The translations under genes and the position numbers were made by a program. From Celoporthe dispersa (Eukaryota; Ascomycota; Sordariomycetes; Diaporthales; Cryphonectriaceae), in contig WAID01000009.1 in the NCBI GenBank assembly GCA_016584495.1, forward strand, positions 2,666,001 to 2,730,000: DNA of 64,000 nucleotides, in the 5' to 3' direction. This document shows positions 12,007-23,301 of this stretch, in pieces. The stretch's first letter is position 1. Every line of letters starts with the position of its first letter. The notes below the pieces were generated by a model that searched no databases, was not told the DNA's origin, and saw only the letters and a program-made list of their open reading frames with translations.

Positions 12007-12777
12007 GCAATGTGCATTGAGATGGGCCGAGGCGTGGTGGTGATGGCTGGTTACTCGGTCTGGCGGTAGGCTGCAGCTCGTAAAAGGGGTGTGGCAAGAC
12101 CAGTGTGCAGTCGCCGGTGTTGTCTCGATATAGTAGTGTCTTGTGTAGCAAAAAGGAAGAAAAAAGCAAGCAGGTGGTGACTGCGCGTGTTCAGGCCAGG
12201 CCAGGCCAGGCAGCGCGCTTGGGTGTCAAGGCGTGTCTTGCAGTATGTCGTGTCATGCAGAGCTGCGACTGCGCTTCATCCTACCCACCAGAATGTTTAC
12301 CCAGTGGGTCAGGTTTGTTTTTACCCGTTGATGGGAGAACCCACCTCAGGCGCTAGACCAAGCACAGCACAGCCTTTGGGTCACTGAACCTTGCCACGAC
12401 TCGCCCCAAGGTGGGGTTCAACAGGGCCGGATACTGGGAACTCACAGCGTGTTACTCTTCCTCTCCTGAAGACATACAAAATTGGTTGGGACCAGCCTGC
12501 AGGCACCAATGTGGTGTGAATTCGACAGTCAATGGCTTGTGTTCCAATTCACAACAGCCATGTCGAAATCTTCTGGTAGAAAGATACACAAACGGAGTTC
12601 GCATTCTTTCTGAGCCGCGAAGTCCGTTTCAAATGATGCATACCAATGCCAATATATGTGAACGCACCCGTGTGTCTGGTGCGCGGACGAACAACTATCT
12701 TCCACGGTCTACTCTCGTGTCCAAGCAGCCCTCGCCGCATCTCATGTCTTTCAGGCTGCACGGCCAGTCACACAAAG
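12007..12777. promoter_or_regulatory. Divergent promoter, AT-hook gene / acyltransferase
   Basis: About 770 bases between two divergent starts. A direct repeat of CAGGC units is present near 12190-12215. No other gene is supported; an open frame runs in from 12646 but its first 44 residues do not resemble an acyltransferase start. Confidence 0.4.
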
Positions 12778-14350
12778 ATGATTCCTACTAAATCTAGCCC
12801 GCCAGTATCCTGTTTCCACTGGCAGGAGACACGACCTGGCGTCTGGGAACGCCATCTGGACGAGTGTGAGAAGTTCTATGTCTTGACTGCGAGAGCTGGT
12901 TTCGGCTCGTCGTCATCATCCACCTGCTTCCCCATCACTGGCTGTGCTGTCTTCAGGACTACTACAGACGTACAAGATCAAGATCGCGCCATGACTGCTC
13001 TGCAGAAGGCCTGGACTAGTCTTCGCATTCACCACCCTACACTGGGCTCCCGTGTCGTGCTGGACGAACACAGCAACGAGTGGAAGAGGGTATATCACTC
13101 TTCCTGGCACGAGAACAGCGAAGCCGAGAAGTGGTTACACTCAACGTTCAAGGTCATAGACACCGTCGTCGATCCCCTCGGGTGGCTCAACAACGATGCA
13201 CCTCCCTTCGAAGCCCCCACTATATTTGTTGTCGGGTCTAGCCAGCAACGATCCGTCTTCCTTCGTTGCCCTCATGATCTTACGGATGGGGTGGGCATCC
13301 TTCAGTTGGTCAACCAGCTCTTTCAATACGCTGGGATGGCCTATGGACAGCAGGGCGGAGAGTACGTTCTCCGGGACCCTGCGTCTGCTACGTCTGAGCA
13401 CGGGAGGCTCTCTCCATGCCTGAGGATTGCCGCTGCTATCCCTGATCTGCCATCGGAGACCCTGACGGAGCGTTTCGAAGAGATTCAGGGCGACAATAGG
13501 AATATATATTCTCATCCAGGCATCCTTGGGCTCCCAGGCTGCTCTGCCGACTGCGACCCGAGCCAGGGGAGTGCTATTCAGCGCGTCATGGTGCCTCTGT
13601 CAAAGGCCGTCACAGAGCAACTGCTGAAGAAATGCAAGACGACTGCGCCAGGCGTGAGTGTGACCCATGTGGTTATGGCAGCTGTAGCAAGAGCCCTCGC
13701 GGACCTGAAGCCCAACAGGGAAGAGCCGTACACTGTCCGCTTCGTCAACCAGAGCATGATCAACCTTCGTCCATATTGCAGCCTTCCCTATCAAAGTCCT
13801 GACCACTCGGCCGCCGCCTATCATACCGTCTCGGCTCAGGCGCTGCGCATAGACCTGACCATCCCCAGCAAGACGGCAGAGGTCCGCAGCTTGGAGGACA
13901 AGAGGGACGATGAACTGCATCGGATCGCGGTCCAGGTTCGGGACTTCTACACAGCTGTTCGGCCCCGTCTGAACGCCTCAGAAGATGCAGGCGTCCACGA
14001 ACAGGTTGCCATGGCTCCCCCTGGTCTTCAAGACTTTCACGCCCGATGGAGGCGGCAGCAGCAGTACCCAGTCCTCGGCCGCCCGCCTGCGACCTGCCTT
14101 CTGCCCTGTCACGCTATCCTCCATCGGCAACGTGGACTCGATGGTCTCGGCCAAGCATGGGCCCTTTGAGCTCACGAGCGTCTGGGCTGCCAGCAACCCG
14201 CCCCCGGCTGGCCTGGCGATCTTCCTATCGACCTGGGGTGGACAGGCACAGCTCGCTGGTGCGTTCGACACCCAGTTTCACCACCCGACATATATCGAGG
14301 GTTTCCTCGGGCGCGTATGGAGCTGTGCTCTGACTGGCATGGGGATTTGA
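12778..14350 (+). CDS. BAHD/condensation-type acyltransferase, single frameshift
   Basis: Starting at the ATG at 12778 the protein opens with FHWQETRPGVWERHLDECE, like fungal alcohol/trichothecene-type acetyltransferases. The catalytic motif HDLTDG (HxxxDG) is at residues 166-171. The frame is correct to VHEQVAMAPP, after which the conserved C-terminal part (LVFKTFTPD, TLSSIGNVDSMVSAKHGPFEL) continues one frame over, ending at 14350. Removing one C from the run of five at 14017-14021 joins both parts into 523 residues. So the gene is either inactive or carries a sequencing error; errors of the same kind elsewhere in the window favour the latter. Such enzymes acylate alcohols or amines in secondary metabolism using acyl-CoA; no partner biosynthetic genes lie beside it except possibly the CmcJ-like gene. 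Confidence 0.75.
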
Positions 14351-14576
14351 CAGCACTGGCTTCGACTCACAGACACAGCAGAGACCGTTGTGAATGATCT
14401 GTGACTGAGTCACTTTGTAGGGATATGGATTGATTCTCTAAGGGCGTGTTCGTTAACTTGAATAATCAAATATAATGCTGCTATAAAATGACTTGCCATG
14501 GAGGGTATCGCCCTGTGAGATGACCTGATCTGGGACAATCTTGATCCCGCGGGACACACGTCGCATGTGCCGTTTG

Positions 14577-15118
14577 AGTAAGTCAATTGTAGGTAATCAA
14601 GATAAAGGGAAAAGAAGAGAAGAGAAGAGAAAAAGACGAAAAAAGGTTTATTTATATGGCTTGGCAGCACTAATTAGTAGAGTTGGGATCCACCTGTTCT
14701 CGGCACCGGGCCCCAGAGAGTTCAGTCTGCGTAGCCGACCGAGTATAGGTGGAGTCCGCTGCTGCTCACAGAAGGCAAAGAGAAGAGAAAAAGAAGAGAA
14801 AGAACAAAACTTGTTTACTGTGTACCATAGTACCTGGGCAGCAGAAAGGATCCACCTGTTCTCGGCATCGGGCCCTGGAGGGCTCAGTTCGGGCAGCCGA
14901 CCGAGGATGAGTGGAGTCTGCTGTGAAGAGCATCGCAAACCTCCTCTCTTGGTAAGTCAACTGAAGGTAATCAAGACAAGAGAAAAGAATCCAGGTTCAT
15001 CTGATCTGGCCCTGCGTGCCTGGTCAGCAGAGAGGATCCACCTGTTCTCGGCAGTAGGCTCCGGAGCGTTCAGTTCGGATAGCCGACCGAGTATGAGTGG
15101 AGCCTGCTGCCCACGGTA
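14577..15118. repeat. Three diverged copies of an 80-bp hairpin-forming element
   Basis: Cores start with GGATCCACCTGTTCTCGGCA at 14686, 14848 and 15034 and are each about 79-80 bases with no length change. The first 20 bases are identical in all three; the rest differ mostly by transitions. In copy 1 the first 18 bases are almost the reverse complement of the end (CCGAGTATAGGTGGAGTCC), so each core can fold into a hairpin with a loop of about 40 bases. A second shared segment, GTAAGTCAA-TG-AGGTAATCAAGA, precedes copies 1 and 3 (from about 14577 and 14951). Purine-rich spacers lie between the cores. It is not a family I recognise. Confidence 0.75.
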
Positions 15119-15120
15119 GC

Positions 15121-15722
15121 GCCATACTATGTACATGACCACTCACTCGCTTGTTCGTATTAGTCAACTTCTGGCTTATGAATCGAGTATTTAAGAAGGA
15201 GAAGTCGGGACGAGTGTTTCTCCAACACCTCCTCTGCCTCCAAATGTTCCTGCAAAGTTTCCATCTTTGCCTGTGCTACGCCCATCATGCGCCTTTCCTG
15301 GACAATGACGTGATTTGGGGACAGTATAGCCCAGCTGTTTGTGGTATCCTCATGCGCAACCTTCAGAAGCCAGTTCGATCGGTAATATAGCACTGCTTTG
15401 AAATCATCAACTGCATCTTTCTTCTCGTCCCTCCCAACCAACACCCACTCACATTGTACGCCCTATATTGAAGAAGTAAATCGTCAACCCCATCACCTCT
15501 GTCGTAATGTTTTGAGTCACCACCAGCACGCCTCGAGAGAGAAAAAAAAGATATAACACGGACTTCCCGTTCATTGTGTGTGTGTTTGTGTGTGCAGAGT
15601 ATCATCTATCGTGACAGCATCCCCGGGTTCACACGCCCGCAAAAGTTTACATTTTATTCCCCTGAATTCATACAAGTCTCACCCAAAAGCCTCCCCTGCA
15701 TTTCAGACTACTGCATACAGCC
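15121..15722. other. Intergenic region upstream of CmcJ-like gene
   Basis: About 600 bases with the promoter and leader of the next gene, including a GT-rich microsatellite at 15575-15594. A minus-strand open frame of 94 codons (15160-15444) has no family resemblance and is discussed as a weak candidate only. Confidence 0.35.
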
Positions 15723-16577
15723 ATGGCCGTCACATCCACCACAGTCCCGCGCGGCCCCGTCGTCGCCAAGCTGAACTACTACTCCCCTCCCGCGAACGGC
15801 GAGAAGCCCTTCAACCACGTCGACACTCCTCCCAAGGGCCTCCCCGTCCGCAACTTTGACGCCGTGTCTGTCGACACACCAATCCACGACATACGCGGCC
15901 ACGAGTCCGACTACAACCTGGACAGGGACGCCTTCGCCGTCATCCGGGACGTCCCGGAGTCCAAGGAGAAGGACTTTGTCGACGACGAGTCCATCCAGGC
16001 CAACTACTACCCGGAGGTCGAGGAGCTCCTGCTCCAGAACGTCCCCGGCGCCAACAGGGTCGTCATCTTCGACCACACCATCCGGCGGGCTGATCCCAAC
16101 GCCAGCCGCGGCCCCGTCACCCGCACCCACATCGACCAGACGCCCACCTCGGCCGCCATGCGCGTGCGGAGACACCTCGGTGACGACGCCGAGAGGCTTC
16201 TGCAGGGACGCTACCGCATCATCAACGTCTGGCGCCCCCTGAACAAGAAGCCCATCGAGTCCCTGCCCCTGGCGTTTGCATCCTCCAACACCGTCGACGA
16301 TGCCGATATCATCCCCGTAGAACACAGGTACGCGAACGGCTACAACGGGTACACTGCTGCCATCAGGCACAACCGCGACCAGCAGTGGCACTACCTGAGC
16401 GGGATGACCGGCGCCGAGCGTCTGCTGCTCGAGTGCTTTGATAGTGAGGCCTTGAAGCCGGGCTCGAGTGTTCAGGGCGGCAGACTGGCGCACTCGGCCT
16501 TTGAGGATCCCCGGACGCACCCTGACGCGGAGGGCCGCGAGAGTATTGAGGTCAGGACTCTCGTATTTGGTCCGTGA
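15723..16577 (+). CDS. CmcJ/AsaB-like (GA4 desaturase family) oxidoreductase
   Basis: A single exon of 284 residues. It matches the fungal family annotated as GA4-desaturase or CmcJ-like methoxylase/hydroxylase, seen in the order LNYYSPPANGEKPFNHVD, VVIFDHTIRRADP, a THIDQTPTSA segment, RIINVWRPLNKKPIESLPLA and HYLSGMTGAERLLLECFDS. The HxD of THID is a candidate metal-ligand pair of a non-haem iron enzyme, but this is inference. Family members are often found in secondary-metabolite clusters, for example asaB and the cephamycin gene cmcJ. The only other accessory-type enzyme nearby is the acyltransferase 1.4 kb upstream on the same strand. The substrate is unknown. Confidence 0.85.
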   Translation: MAVTSTTVPRGPVVAKLNYYSPPANGEKPFNHVDTPPKGLPVRNFDAVSVDTPIHDIRGHESDYNLDRDAFAVIRDVPESKEKDFVDDESIQANYYPEVEELLLQNVPGANRVVIFDHTIRRADPNASRGPVTRTHIDQTPTSAAMRVRRHLGDDAERLLQGRYRIINVWRPLNKKPIESLPLAFASSNTVDDADIIPVEHRYANGYNGYTAAIRHNRDQQWHYLSGMTGAERLLLECFDSEALKPGSSVQGGRLAHSAFEDPRTHPDAEGRESIEVRTLVFGP

Positions 16578-16804
16578 CGGCCGGTGGAGATGGAAAGAGT
16601 GCTCCTCCATGAGCACGGGACATGGCTACAGCAAAAGAGCGTGCGAGGGTATAGCTTTGTGTTTTCTCAGTGGTACAAATTGAATTTCTAGAGTTCATGT
16701 TTCTTAATAAAAAATATTCGTCATAGTATGCCCGCCTTGCTGGGATCAGATAATTAAAGAAGTTTGTGACATGAATCCCGAACCCATTATGATAAACCTT
16801 CACG

Positions 16805-18450
16805 TTAAGCGCGTCGTCCACGGCCCCGGGTACTGCTTCCCTGTCGACTCATGGCCACGCCGCCCGAATTATGCCGGCTCATTGGGACTCCGCCCTGATG
16901 AGGTGCCGTCATGGGCTCTGCACGCACGTTGCTCGTCTCCACCTTCAGCTCGGCCCGAAGGTCATCTGGATTTGGCCGATCCCCCCTGCAGATAGGCGAC
17001 GTACTTCTCGTCGTGTGGGCGGTTAGCCACAGCCTCCAACAGTTTCCGCCCGCCGTTGGGGACGTCAAAGTTGGACCCGACACCATGGCTCTGCTCGTAC
17101 TGGCGTAGGATAGACATTGCCTGCAGGTCGGCAAGAGCATCGTCTGCAACGAGCGGAGCCGGCCCGCTGGCCTCTGTCATGGGCTTCGCCTTGTTGTATG
17201 GGGCGGGCACGATTGGCGGGAGCCTGGGCTCCTGTGCGGCGAGTCGGTCCATGTTGCCCGGCAGCTCGAGGTTGGCCAGAGCCTCGATGCCCAAGACCTT
17301 GTTGTCAAAGAAATTGGGGTTGTGCGTTCCGCCTCGGGTGCTCCTAGTGGCGTGCGAAACCTGTCGCTCCATGACCGGTGCCGAGGGCACCGAGTCTGTC
17401 CCGTCCTCCCCATCCTCGTGATCATCGCGGCCACTGTCCGAGGGGGGACGAGGCGAGGCCGTCCTTTGACTTGTGGCGCAGCATGTACTTGTGTGCGGCG
17501 AGGGCCGCGTGGTGATAGGTCATCGAGAGCTCCTTGTCGGTGAAGAGCTTGTCAATGCTGTAGATGGGACCAGTCATCTTGCCGAACCGCAGCCTGTCAT
17601 TCTGCCAGACCGGGGTGATCCCGTTGGTATCCAGAGCCCTACGCTGGGGGGCCGGGGACCCATCATCTTCATTGCCGTTCCTCTTCCTCTTCTTGTTCTC
17701 GGAGAAGCCGGGCATCTCGGCATCCATCTCCCGTCTCAGCCTCGTAGCCCTCTTGCCGTGGGTACCCCCGGGACTAGCGGGGTTGTTGATGCTGAACTGG
17801 TTCGGGTGGAGAAGCAGGGCGGAAGCGTCACTGATCTCGAGCGCTTCCTTCTCCTTGCTGAGGCGGAACTTCTTCGCCGTGATCGCATTGATCAGTCGAT
17901 CGCGGACGGTGGACGAGAGAACCGCGTGCTCTTTCTGCGCCTGGAGTACCTTATACGCCTTAACTTGGCGGTGTTCGGAGCACTTGTGTTCGTATTCGTC
18001 CTGGCATCTCTGTTAGCTCACACAAGGATCTCCTATCGTCGGGGCACAGCCAAGCAGGGGACGAACCTTTTGCTTGGCAACGTCATAGTCTCGTTCCTCA
18101 ATCAGATCCTCGATGTCTTGTGTCCACTCTCTGAACCTGGGACCGGCCATCTCGAGGAGGGTCTTGGCCGTGGCCGGGTCGGTATTCTGTAGCGGGAGTG
18201 TGTCCGGGTCGTCGTCCTCGAGAGCGTCCAGCGGGCGGTCGGCGTACGGATCAACTCGCATGATAAGAGTAGTATCAAGCTGGATTTTCTGCAGCTGCTC
18301 GCGGTAGGCGTTGTCGCGGCCTCTGGAGAAGCTATCAGACATCTGCTGAAGGCGTTCCTGCAGAAGCTGACGCTTCCTCTCGCGCTTCGATTCATTGCGC
18401 ACAGGAGGGGCGGCCTCGTGAGGTACGGCGACGGCAGAATTCGCAGCCAT
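16805..18450 (-). CDS. Sds3-like subunit of a histone deacetylase complex, two frame breaks
   Basis: Exon 1 (18450-18067) encodes a charged N-terminus (KRERKRQLLQERLQQMSDSF). A phase-0 intron with donor GTTCGT leads to exon 2 at 18000 (DEYEHKCSEHRQVKAYK). Exon 2 is read to the end only if one base is removed at each of two runs of six, 17442-17447 and 16981-16986; then it runs to 16805 and totals 525 residues. Parts include a coiled-coil, a basic KKRKRNG segment, NFFDNKVLGIEALANLELPG and the tail SRQGSSTRGRGRRA. The family assignment to Sds3-like proteins (Rpd3-Sin3 type complex) rests on the N-terminal helical region and is moderately sure. It is divergent from LSM1. Confidence 0.65.
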
Positions 18451-19533
18451 CTTGTAGGAGGAAGAGGTAGAGGTAGAGGAGGAGGAGGAGGGTGTGGGAA
18501 AAGTGTAGAGAGTCGTAGTAGATCTGCCGTATTCGAGAGGGTTCGATGTTGAGCTCGACGATGTGCCGGAGCCCGTCAATCGTTTGTGTGGTCGGCGATT
18601 TTCTGGGAGGATAGAAGTGGTCTGGGTAACTCAGGAGGGCTTGGGAAGAGTGAACGTTTATGGTGTTTGCAGTAACGGTGTGGGGTGACAGGCCGTGAAG
18701 CCTGGGCTGAGATATCAGGTCAGAAAACCAGTCCTAGTGGGGAGGAAAGGTCTCCTTGGTTTGCTGTGCAGTTTATGTTCGAGGGGGAGCCTGGTTGGGA
18801 TTTGATTTTGTATTTCCCCTTCGAAGATTGGTGTGGGCAAGGCAAAACAAAGGACAATAGAGCTGCTGGACTTATTGTTCTAATAGGTCTGGAAGGTTCC
18901 AGGGCTGCACAGCGTGGGGAGGGTGTGAATCTTATTGTTCTGCAGGTGCATGCTGGCAAACAATCTTGGTCATGACGAGAGAGGTGGGCAAGAAGGAGAA
19001 AAGACAGTAGAGTCTGGGCCAGAGGGGGAGAAGGGTGCAGAAGTGCCCGAGCAGCTTCCCCAGCACCTTGTGCTGTGCCTAGTTTGACGCCCGCCTCTTC
19101 CAACAGTGCCTCTGGTGCCCCCTCCCCCCAGTCATGCTAGCCTCCTTATGCTTTTAGTATAGCCGGTGCGGCATCTTTCCCTGCTCCTTATGCCTGCCGG
19201 GAACTTGCCTAGCGCCCTGCTGCATCACTGCCAAACAGTACGTACCTACGTACATTGTGCTTCTGTATGGTACTACTGTACCGGCTAGCCCCACATTCTG
19301 AGGACTTGCAAGCGGCAGGCCAAGCTCAATCCGATTGTCAACGTCGTCGCCGTCGCCGCCGTCGCGCAGTTCCTCGTCCAGAGGTCTTCACGAGCTCCTT
19401 GGCCTTCGTCGACTTGACTATTCTCCTCTGGCGGACTGTCATCTGCCCCGTCCTCGCTGTTGTTCCCCGGTGACTGCTCGATGGACTTGCTGCTCTCTCC
19501 TTGGACAACCACACAACTATCCCACATGAAATC
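18451..19533. promoter_or_regulatory. Divergent intergenic region Sds3-like / LSM1
   Basis: About 1.1 kb between two divergent starts. The stretch at 18450-18490 is a GA/AG-rich purine tract on the plus strand (pyrimidine-rich in the Sds3 leader). No further gene is supported. Confidence 0.4.
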
Positions 19534-20248
19534 ATGGAGCACTTGTCCCTTAATGACCCTCCCCCGCCCGGCCAGGGAGGCGGATCTCAACCTCCGCCTG
19601 GTCCCCAAGGCCCCCTAGGCCCCGCGATGCTTGGTCGCGCCCCTCCCCCACCCCAGCAGCTCCCCGCGCAGATGTTCACGACCGCCGCACAGCTTCTGGA
19701 CCTGACCGATAGTAAGACGCGCCGACTTTGACCGTTTATGCTTCCTACGACTACTACAGGGACATAGGGGCTGACAGAGACATCAGAGAAGCTCATGATC
19801 GTCCTCCGCGACGGAAGAAAACTCATGGGTGTGCTGCGCAGCTGGGACCAATTTGGTATGGTTTATTCACGCTCCGGGGCAGAGCTGAGAGCAGAGCTAA
19901 CCCCCAGCCTTAGCCAACCTTGTCCTACAGTCAACGGTCGAGAGAATCTTCGTGCCCCCCGACACCATTCCCGAATCACAAGCCAGTACTACAGAAAACC
20001 GAGGTCTCTATGCGGACGTGCCACGAGGCATGTTCCTGGTCCGAGGCGAGAATGTCATGCTGCTCGGCGAGATCGATCTTGATAAGGACGACGACCCGCC
20101 GCCTGGCTACGACAAGGCTGATCCTGATGTGGTCGAGAAGCTGGCCAAGGAGAAGAAGATGGAAGAGAAGTCGAAAGACAAGAAGAAGTTGAAGAAATTC
20201 TCCGCCCTGGGATTCGAAGGCGAGACTGTGGGGGATATCCTAATATGA
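19534..20248 (+). CDS. LSM1: Sm-like protein Lsm1 (mRNA decay, Lsm1-7 ring)
   Basis: Three exons (19534-19711, 19787-19855, 19914-20248) give 193 residues. Lsm1 is the cytoplasm-specific subunit of the Lsm1-7 ring that binds oligoadenylated mRNA 3' ends and promotes decapping in P-bodies. The splices rebuild the Sm1 motif QLLDLTDKKLMIVLRDGRKL-MGVLRSWDQFANLVL and Sm2 RGMFLVRGENVMLLGEID. The N-terminal 45 residues are Pro/Gly-rich, longer than in yeast, and the C-terminus is a charged Lys/Glu helix (EKLAKEKKMEEKSKDKK), the Lsm1 extension that contacts RNA. The start chosen is the ATG before EHLSLND. Confidence 0.94.
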
Positions 20249-20913
20249 GTTGGAGATCGACGTTTGCTTCTTTGCCGGCTGTACCATAAGAGTTGGGCGG
20301 GAGAGGTAGAGAGGAAAGGGGGGTCGGGGGGTCGGGCGAGACTGGGGCAGCCGGCCATGGTCGCTGGTTGACTGCAAGGGCAGAATATATTGTGAAATGC
20401 CCGAGCAGGCATTAACGCGCATGGCTTGGCCAACTTGGGCCATGTGGCGGCCAGCTCTTGATACGACTAGAGGTATCATCTACTTCAACTCTTTACAGTT
20501 GAAATGGAGAAACAGAGCGTTGAGTTGACGCAAACCAACGAGGCGATCTCCGGGCTGCAATGCTTCTCCACAGTGGACGCCTTTTAAATGGTCAAGGTGT
20601 GGCAAGATAGGAACTCTTCCTGCATCTATGCATAGTGTCACACAAGTGTCTCAAAAAGGGGGCAACGGCGGACAAGACAAATTTGTAGCTAGGAGATATC
20701 CGGCTTTCCGTCAGCCTCCGAGAAATTTACATTTGTCTTGTCCATATATACGACCTCGGCTCGCTCCTGTAGGGAGGAGAGGGATTGATGATCTTCCAGG
20801 ACAAGGACACGTCCAAGACTCTAGCAATGTTTGAACCTTTTCTGTGAGCAAGCCTTTGACACCTAGTGTAGCGTGTTCAACAAGCAAGGGTGTCAAGCAC
20901 CATACGGCGAGTC
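20249..20913. other. Intergenic region, tail-to-tail
   Basis: About 665 bases between the LSM1 stop and the glycosidase stop. 3' flanks only; no gene or repeat seen. Confidence 0.4.
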
Positions 20914-23301
20914 TTATAGACCAGGTACAAAACCCTCAGCCCGCACATCCCATGCCTCCGGGAAGTGTGGCCCAGGTGACCCATCCCACCCTCCGGCCAT
21001 CATCGCCATAAACAGCAAGAAAGAAGCTGCATCAGGGAAATAAGGAGTTGGGACCCGTGTGCCGCCCTCGGGATAGCCTGCATCATCAAACTCAAAGTAG
21101 GGGTCTAGAACGTATGCAATAGCCTGATCAACATCACCCAGGCGAAGTGAGTTCATAGCCAACAGGGAGAAGTCCCAGCCGTACGAGTCCTCCAGGTCCC
21201 ACAGCTCCAGTATCTTGTCGGCAGTGTTCCTGACGATGGTCAGGTTCAGTGGTGGTCCACTCATCGGCGGGGGGAGCCAGCCGTAGACGCCTGCCATCGC
21301 AGGATGCTGTACAGCGGACGCTCGTCAGTCAGGCTCTGCCAAATGAGACCCAAGACACATTTACTTACGTCGTAAGTCGTCTCGTTGCTAGTCCACATAT
21401 CAGGTACACCCTGGTAGATAGGGAATGTATCATTGACCACGGGCAGAGGGGACAACTTGTCCCGCACGGTGACCCAATCCTCGGGCACAGAGAAATTCTG
21501 GCGCTCCTTCCATCTCACGGCGATGTCAAGGCCAAACCGCCAGTAAGCCAGCTCGAAGGTCGGGTTCATGGTGTTATTGGGGTCCGTGTTCTCGGAGACT
21601 GGATACATCGGAGGACCGAGATCGTAGACACCTGTCGACTCGTTATACCAGGCATAAGAAGCCATGAAGTCCGCGCACGCCGTCAAGATCTCGTCCCATT
21701 TGCCCAGGGTCGTGCCATCAGGGAACGAGCGGTACTCTATCTCGGCAAAATACATGGGATGCGGCTGCTGCCAAATCAGAAGTGAGTTGATCTCTCCTGG
21801 TGCACTCCGACCCGTTGGATCCGTCATCTTGCCTAGACGTGCGCCCCTGTACCCCTGAAGCCTGGCCCTGTCATAGGATGATGGAAGAAATTGTTGATAC
21901 ATCCTCGGAATGCTGCGCTGAAGAAGATCGAAGTGACCCCACCGAGCGAAGTGCATAAGATGCCAGAAGGCCATTTCGAGCTGTAAGCAGGCAGGTCAGC
22001 CTATGTCACACAGCTGTACAGCCAGTCTAATCCATCCATTGATATCGGTATAGTTCCCTCCCTTCTCCGGTGTCGCCCTCGAGACCATCTCCCGTGCCTT
22101 TTGGATATCCGAAGCGAAGTCAAGCCAAGATGGAGAGACCTACGTGGAATTTTCCATACCAGCCATTGTTCACAAGGCCAGACTCCTGTGGTGAAAAATG
22201 GGATGCCGAGTTCACAGCCAAGAGATATTGGGAGAGAACGATGCGGCGCTGCAGCTCGGTAGCATTTGTGGAGTTGGTCGAGGTTAGGTCAATGAAGGCG
22301 CCCGAGGTCCAGTAATCCTCCCACCATGCCTCTGCCTCCTCGACCAGGTCACTAAAGCCAACGACGCCAGACACCCTATATGGTGAGAAGGTTGCCGTCA
22401 CGGTCAGGTTGGTGGATCCGGGGACGGTGAGGAAATAACGATGTGTCCCAGCTTCCGGGCCGGTGACTTGGCCGTCGCCCTCCCATGCCGCTGTCAAGAA
22501 ATAAGACGTGTTATCAAGCGAGTGCTGTATCACGAGCTGGGTCCCCGATGTCTCCAGCGACGTCGAATGGTTGCTCGTAGCATTCCACACGCCAACATAT
22601 GGTGCATCGAACTTGTTCATGTCCGAGTATGGGAAATCGAAGAACAGTCCCAGAGCACCCGTAGACAAGAGCTCGGACTCGACACTGACGCCTACGGTGC
22701 TGGAATCCGTCGCCGCTCGTGTTTCCACCCTGATCTGCGTGCCATTGTAGGAAAAGGTCGACACTATAGATCCGGTCCAAAGGTCGAGAATTTGGGACTT
22801 GTTGGTCAAATCACCCTCGTTCACCTGGAATCCGCCAAAGGAGAGACCAATGTTGCCGAGGTTCAAGCGCTGCGGATTCTCGATAAGCCAATTCGAAATA
22901 TCATTCTCGGCTGGGTTTGGCTGGTCATAATTGACGAGACGGCCATGAGTCCACCAGTCCAGTCCGGTAAAGTCTAGCCACTTTGTCAGTACAAGGGGAG
23001 ACAGGCCGGGAGAAGGGCGAAAACCAGTTGACGCACCATCCACCGATGTTTGGTTTGGAGTTGTGGGAAGGCTAAAATTGTGCCAACCCCAGGTCGACAT
23101 AGTCGCGAAGGGGTTGAAGGTCTGCAAGCCGGTGACATCCGCACCAAAGGCGAAGTTCCCGTTGCCCACCTGGAGCGGCGTTGTATCTGAGCTCGCATTG
23201 CGGTGGACATTGAGGCTCTCGACGATCTTGCGTCGGTCTATAGGTGCCTTGGCGAGGGCAGCTGGTAGAACGAGCAGAGAGAAGCACAGCAGGGCATGCA
23301 T
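20914..23301 (-). CDS. Secreted six-hairpin glycosidase-like protein
   Basis: Four exons (23301-23037, 22973-22144, 21980-21369, 21306-20914) give 699 residues. A signal peptide is clear (MHALLCFSLLVLPAALA). The body starts with PLQVGNGNFAFGADVTGLQTF and has many N-x-S/T sites, fitting a secreted glycoprotein. It resembles the large fungal set annotated as six-hairpin glycosidases (alpha/alpha toroid fold), for example the run EMAFWHLMHFARWGHFDLL and LGLIWQSL-type helices. Substrate and GH family number are not certain. The 63-nt first intron (23036-22974) is in frame and stop-free, so an unspliced reading adds 21 residues. The last splice gives TTYD-HPAMAGVYGWLPPP. Confidence 0.82.

Noticed and set aside
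11231..12043. 270-codon plus-strand frame opposite the AT-hook gene
   Set aside because: It is antisense to a better-supported coding sequence and shows a low-complexity Val/Arg/Leu pattern caused by the GC-rich opposite strand.
14541..15119. 192-codon frame running through the three hairpin repeats
   Set aside because: It includes purine-rich spacers and lacks a start; the repeat alignment and hairpin explain the conservation as well as a protein would.
15708..16616. 302-codon minus-strand frame opposite the CmcJ-like gene
   Set aside because: It is a mirror of the real gene with Val/Gly/Asp-rich low-complexity composition.
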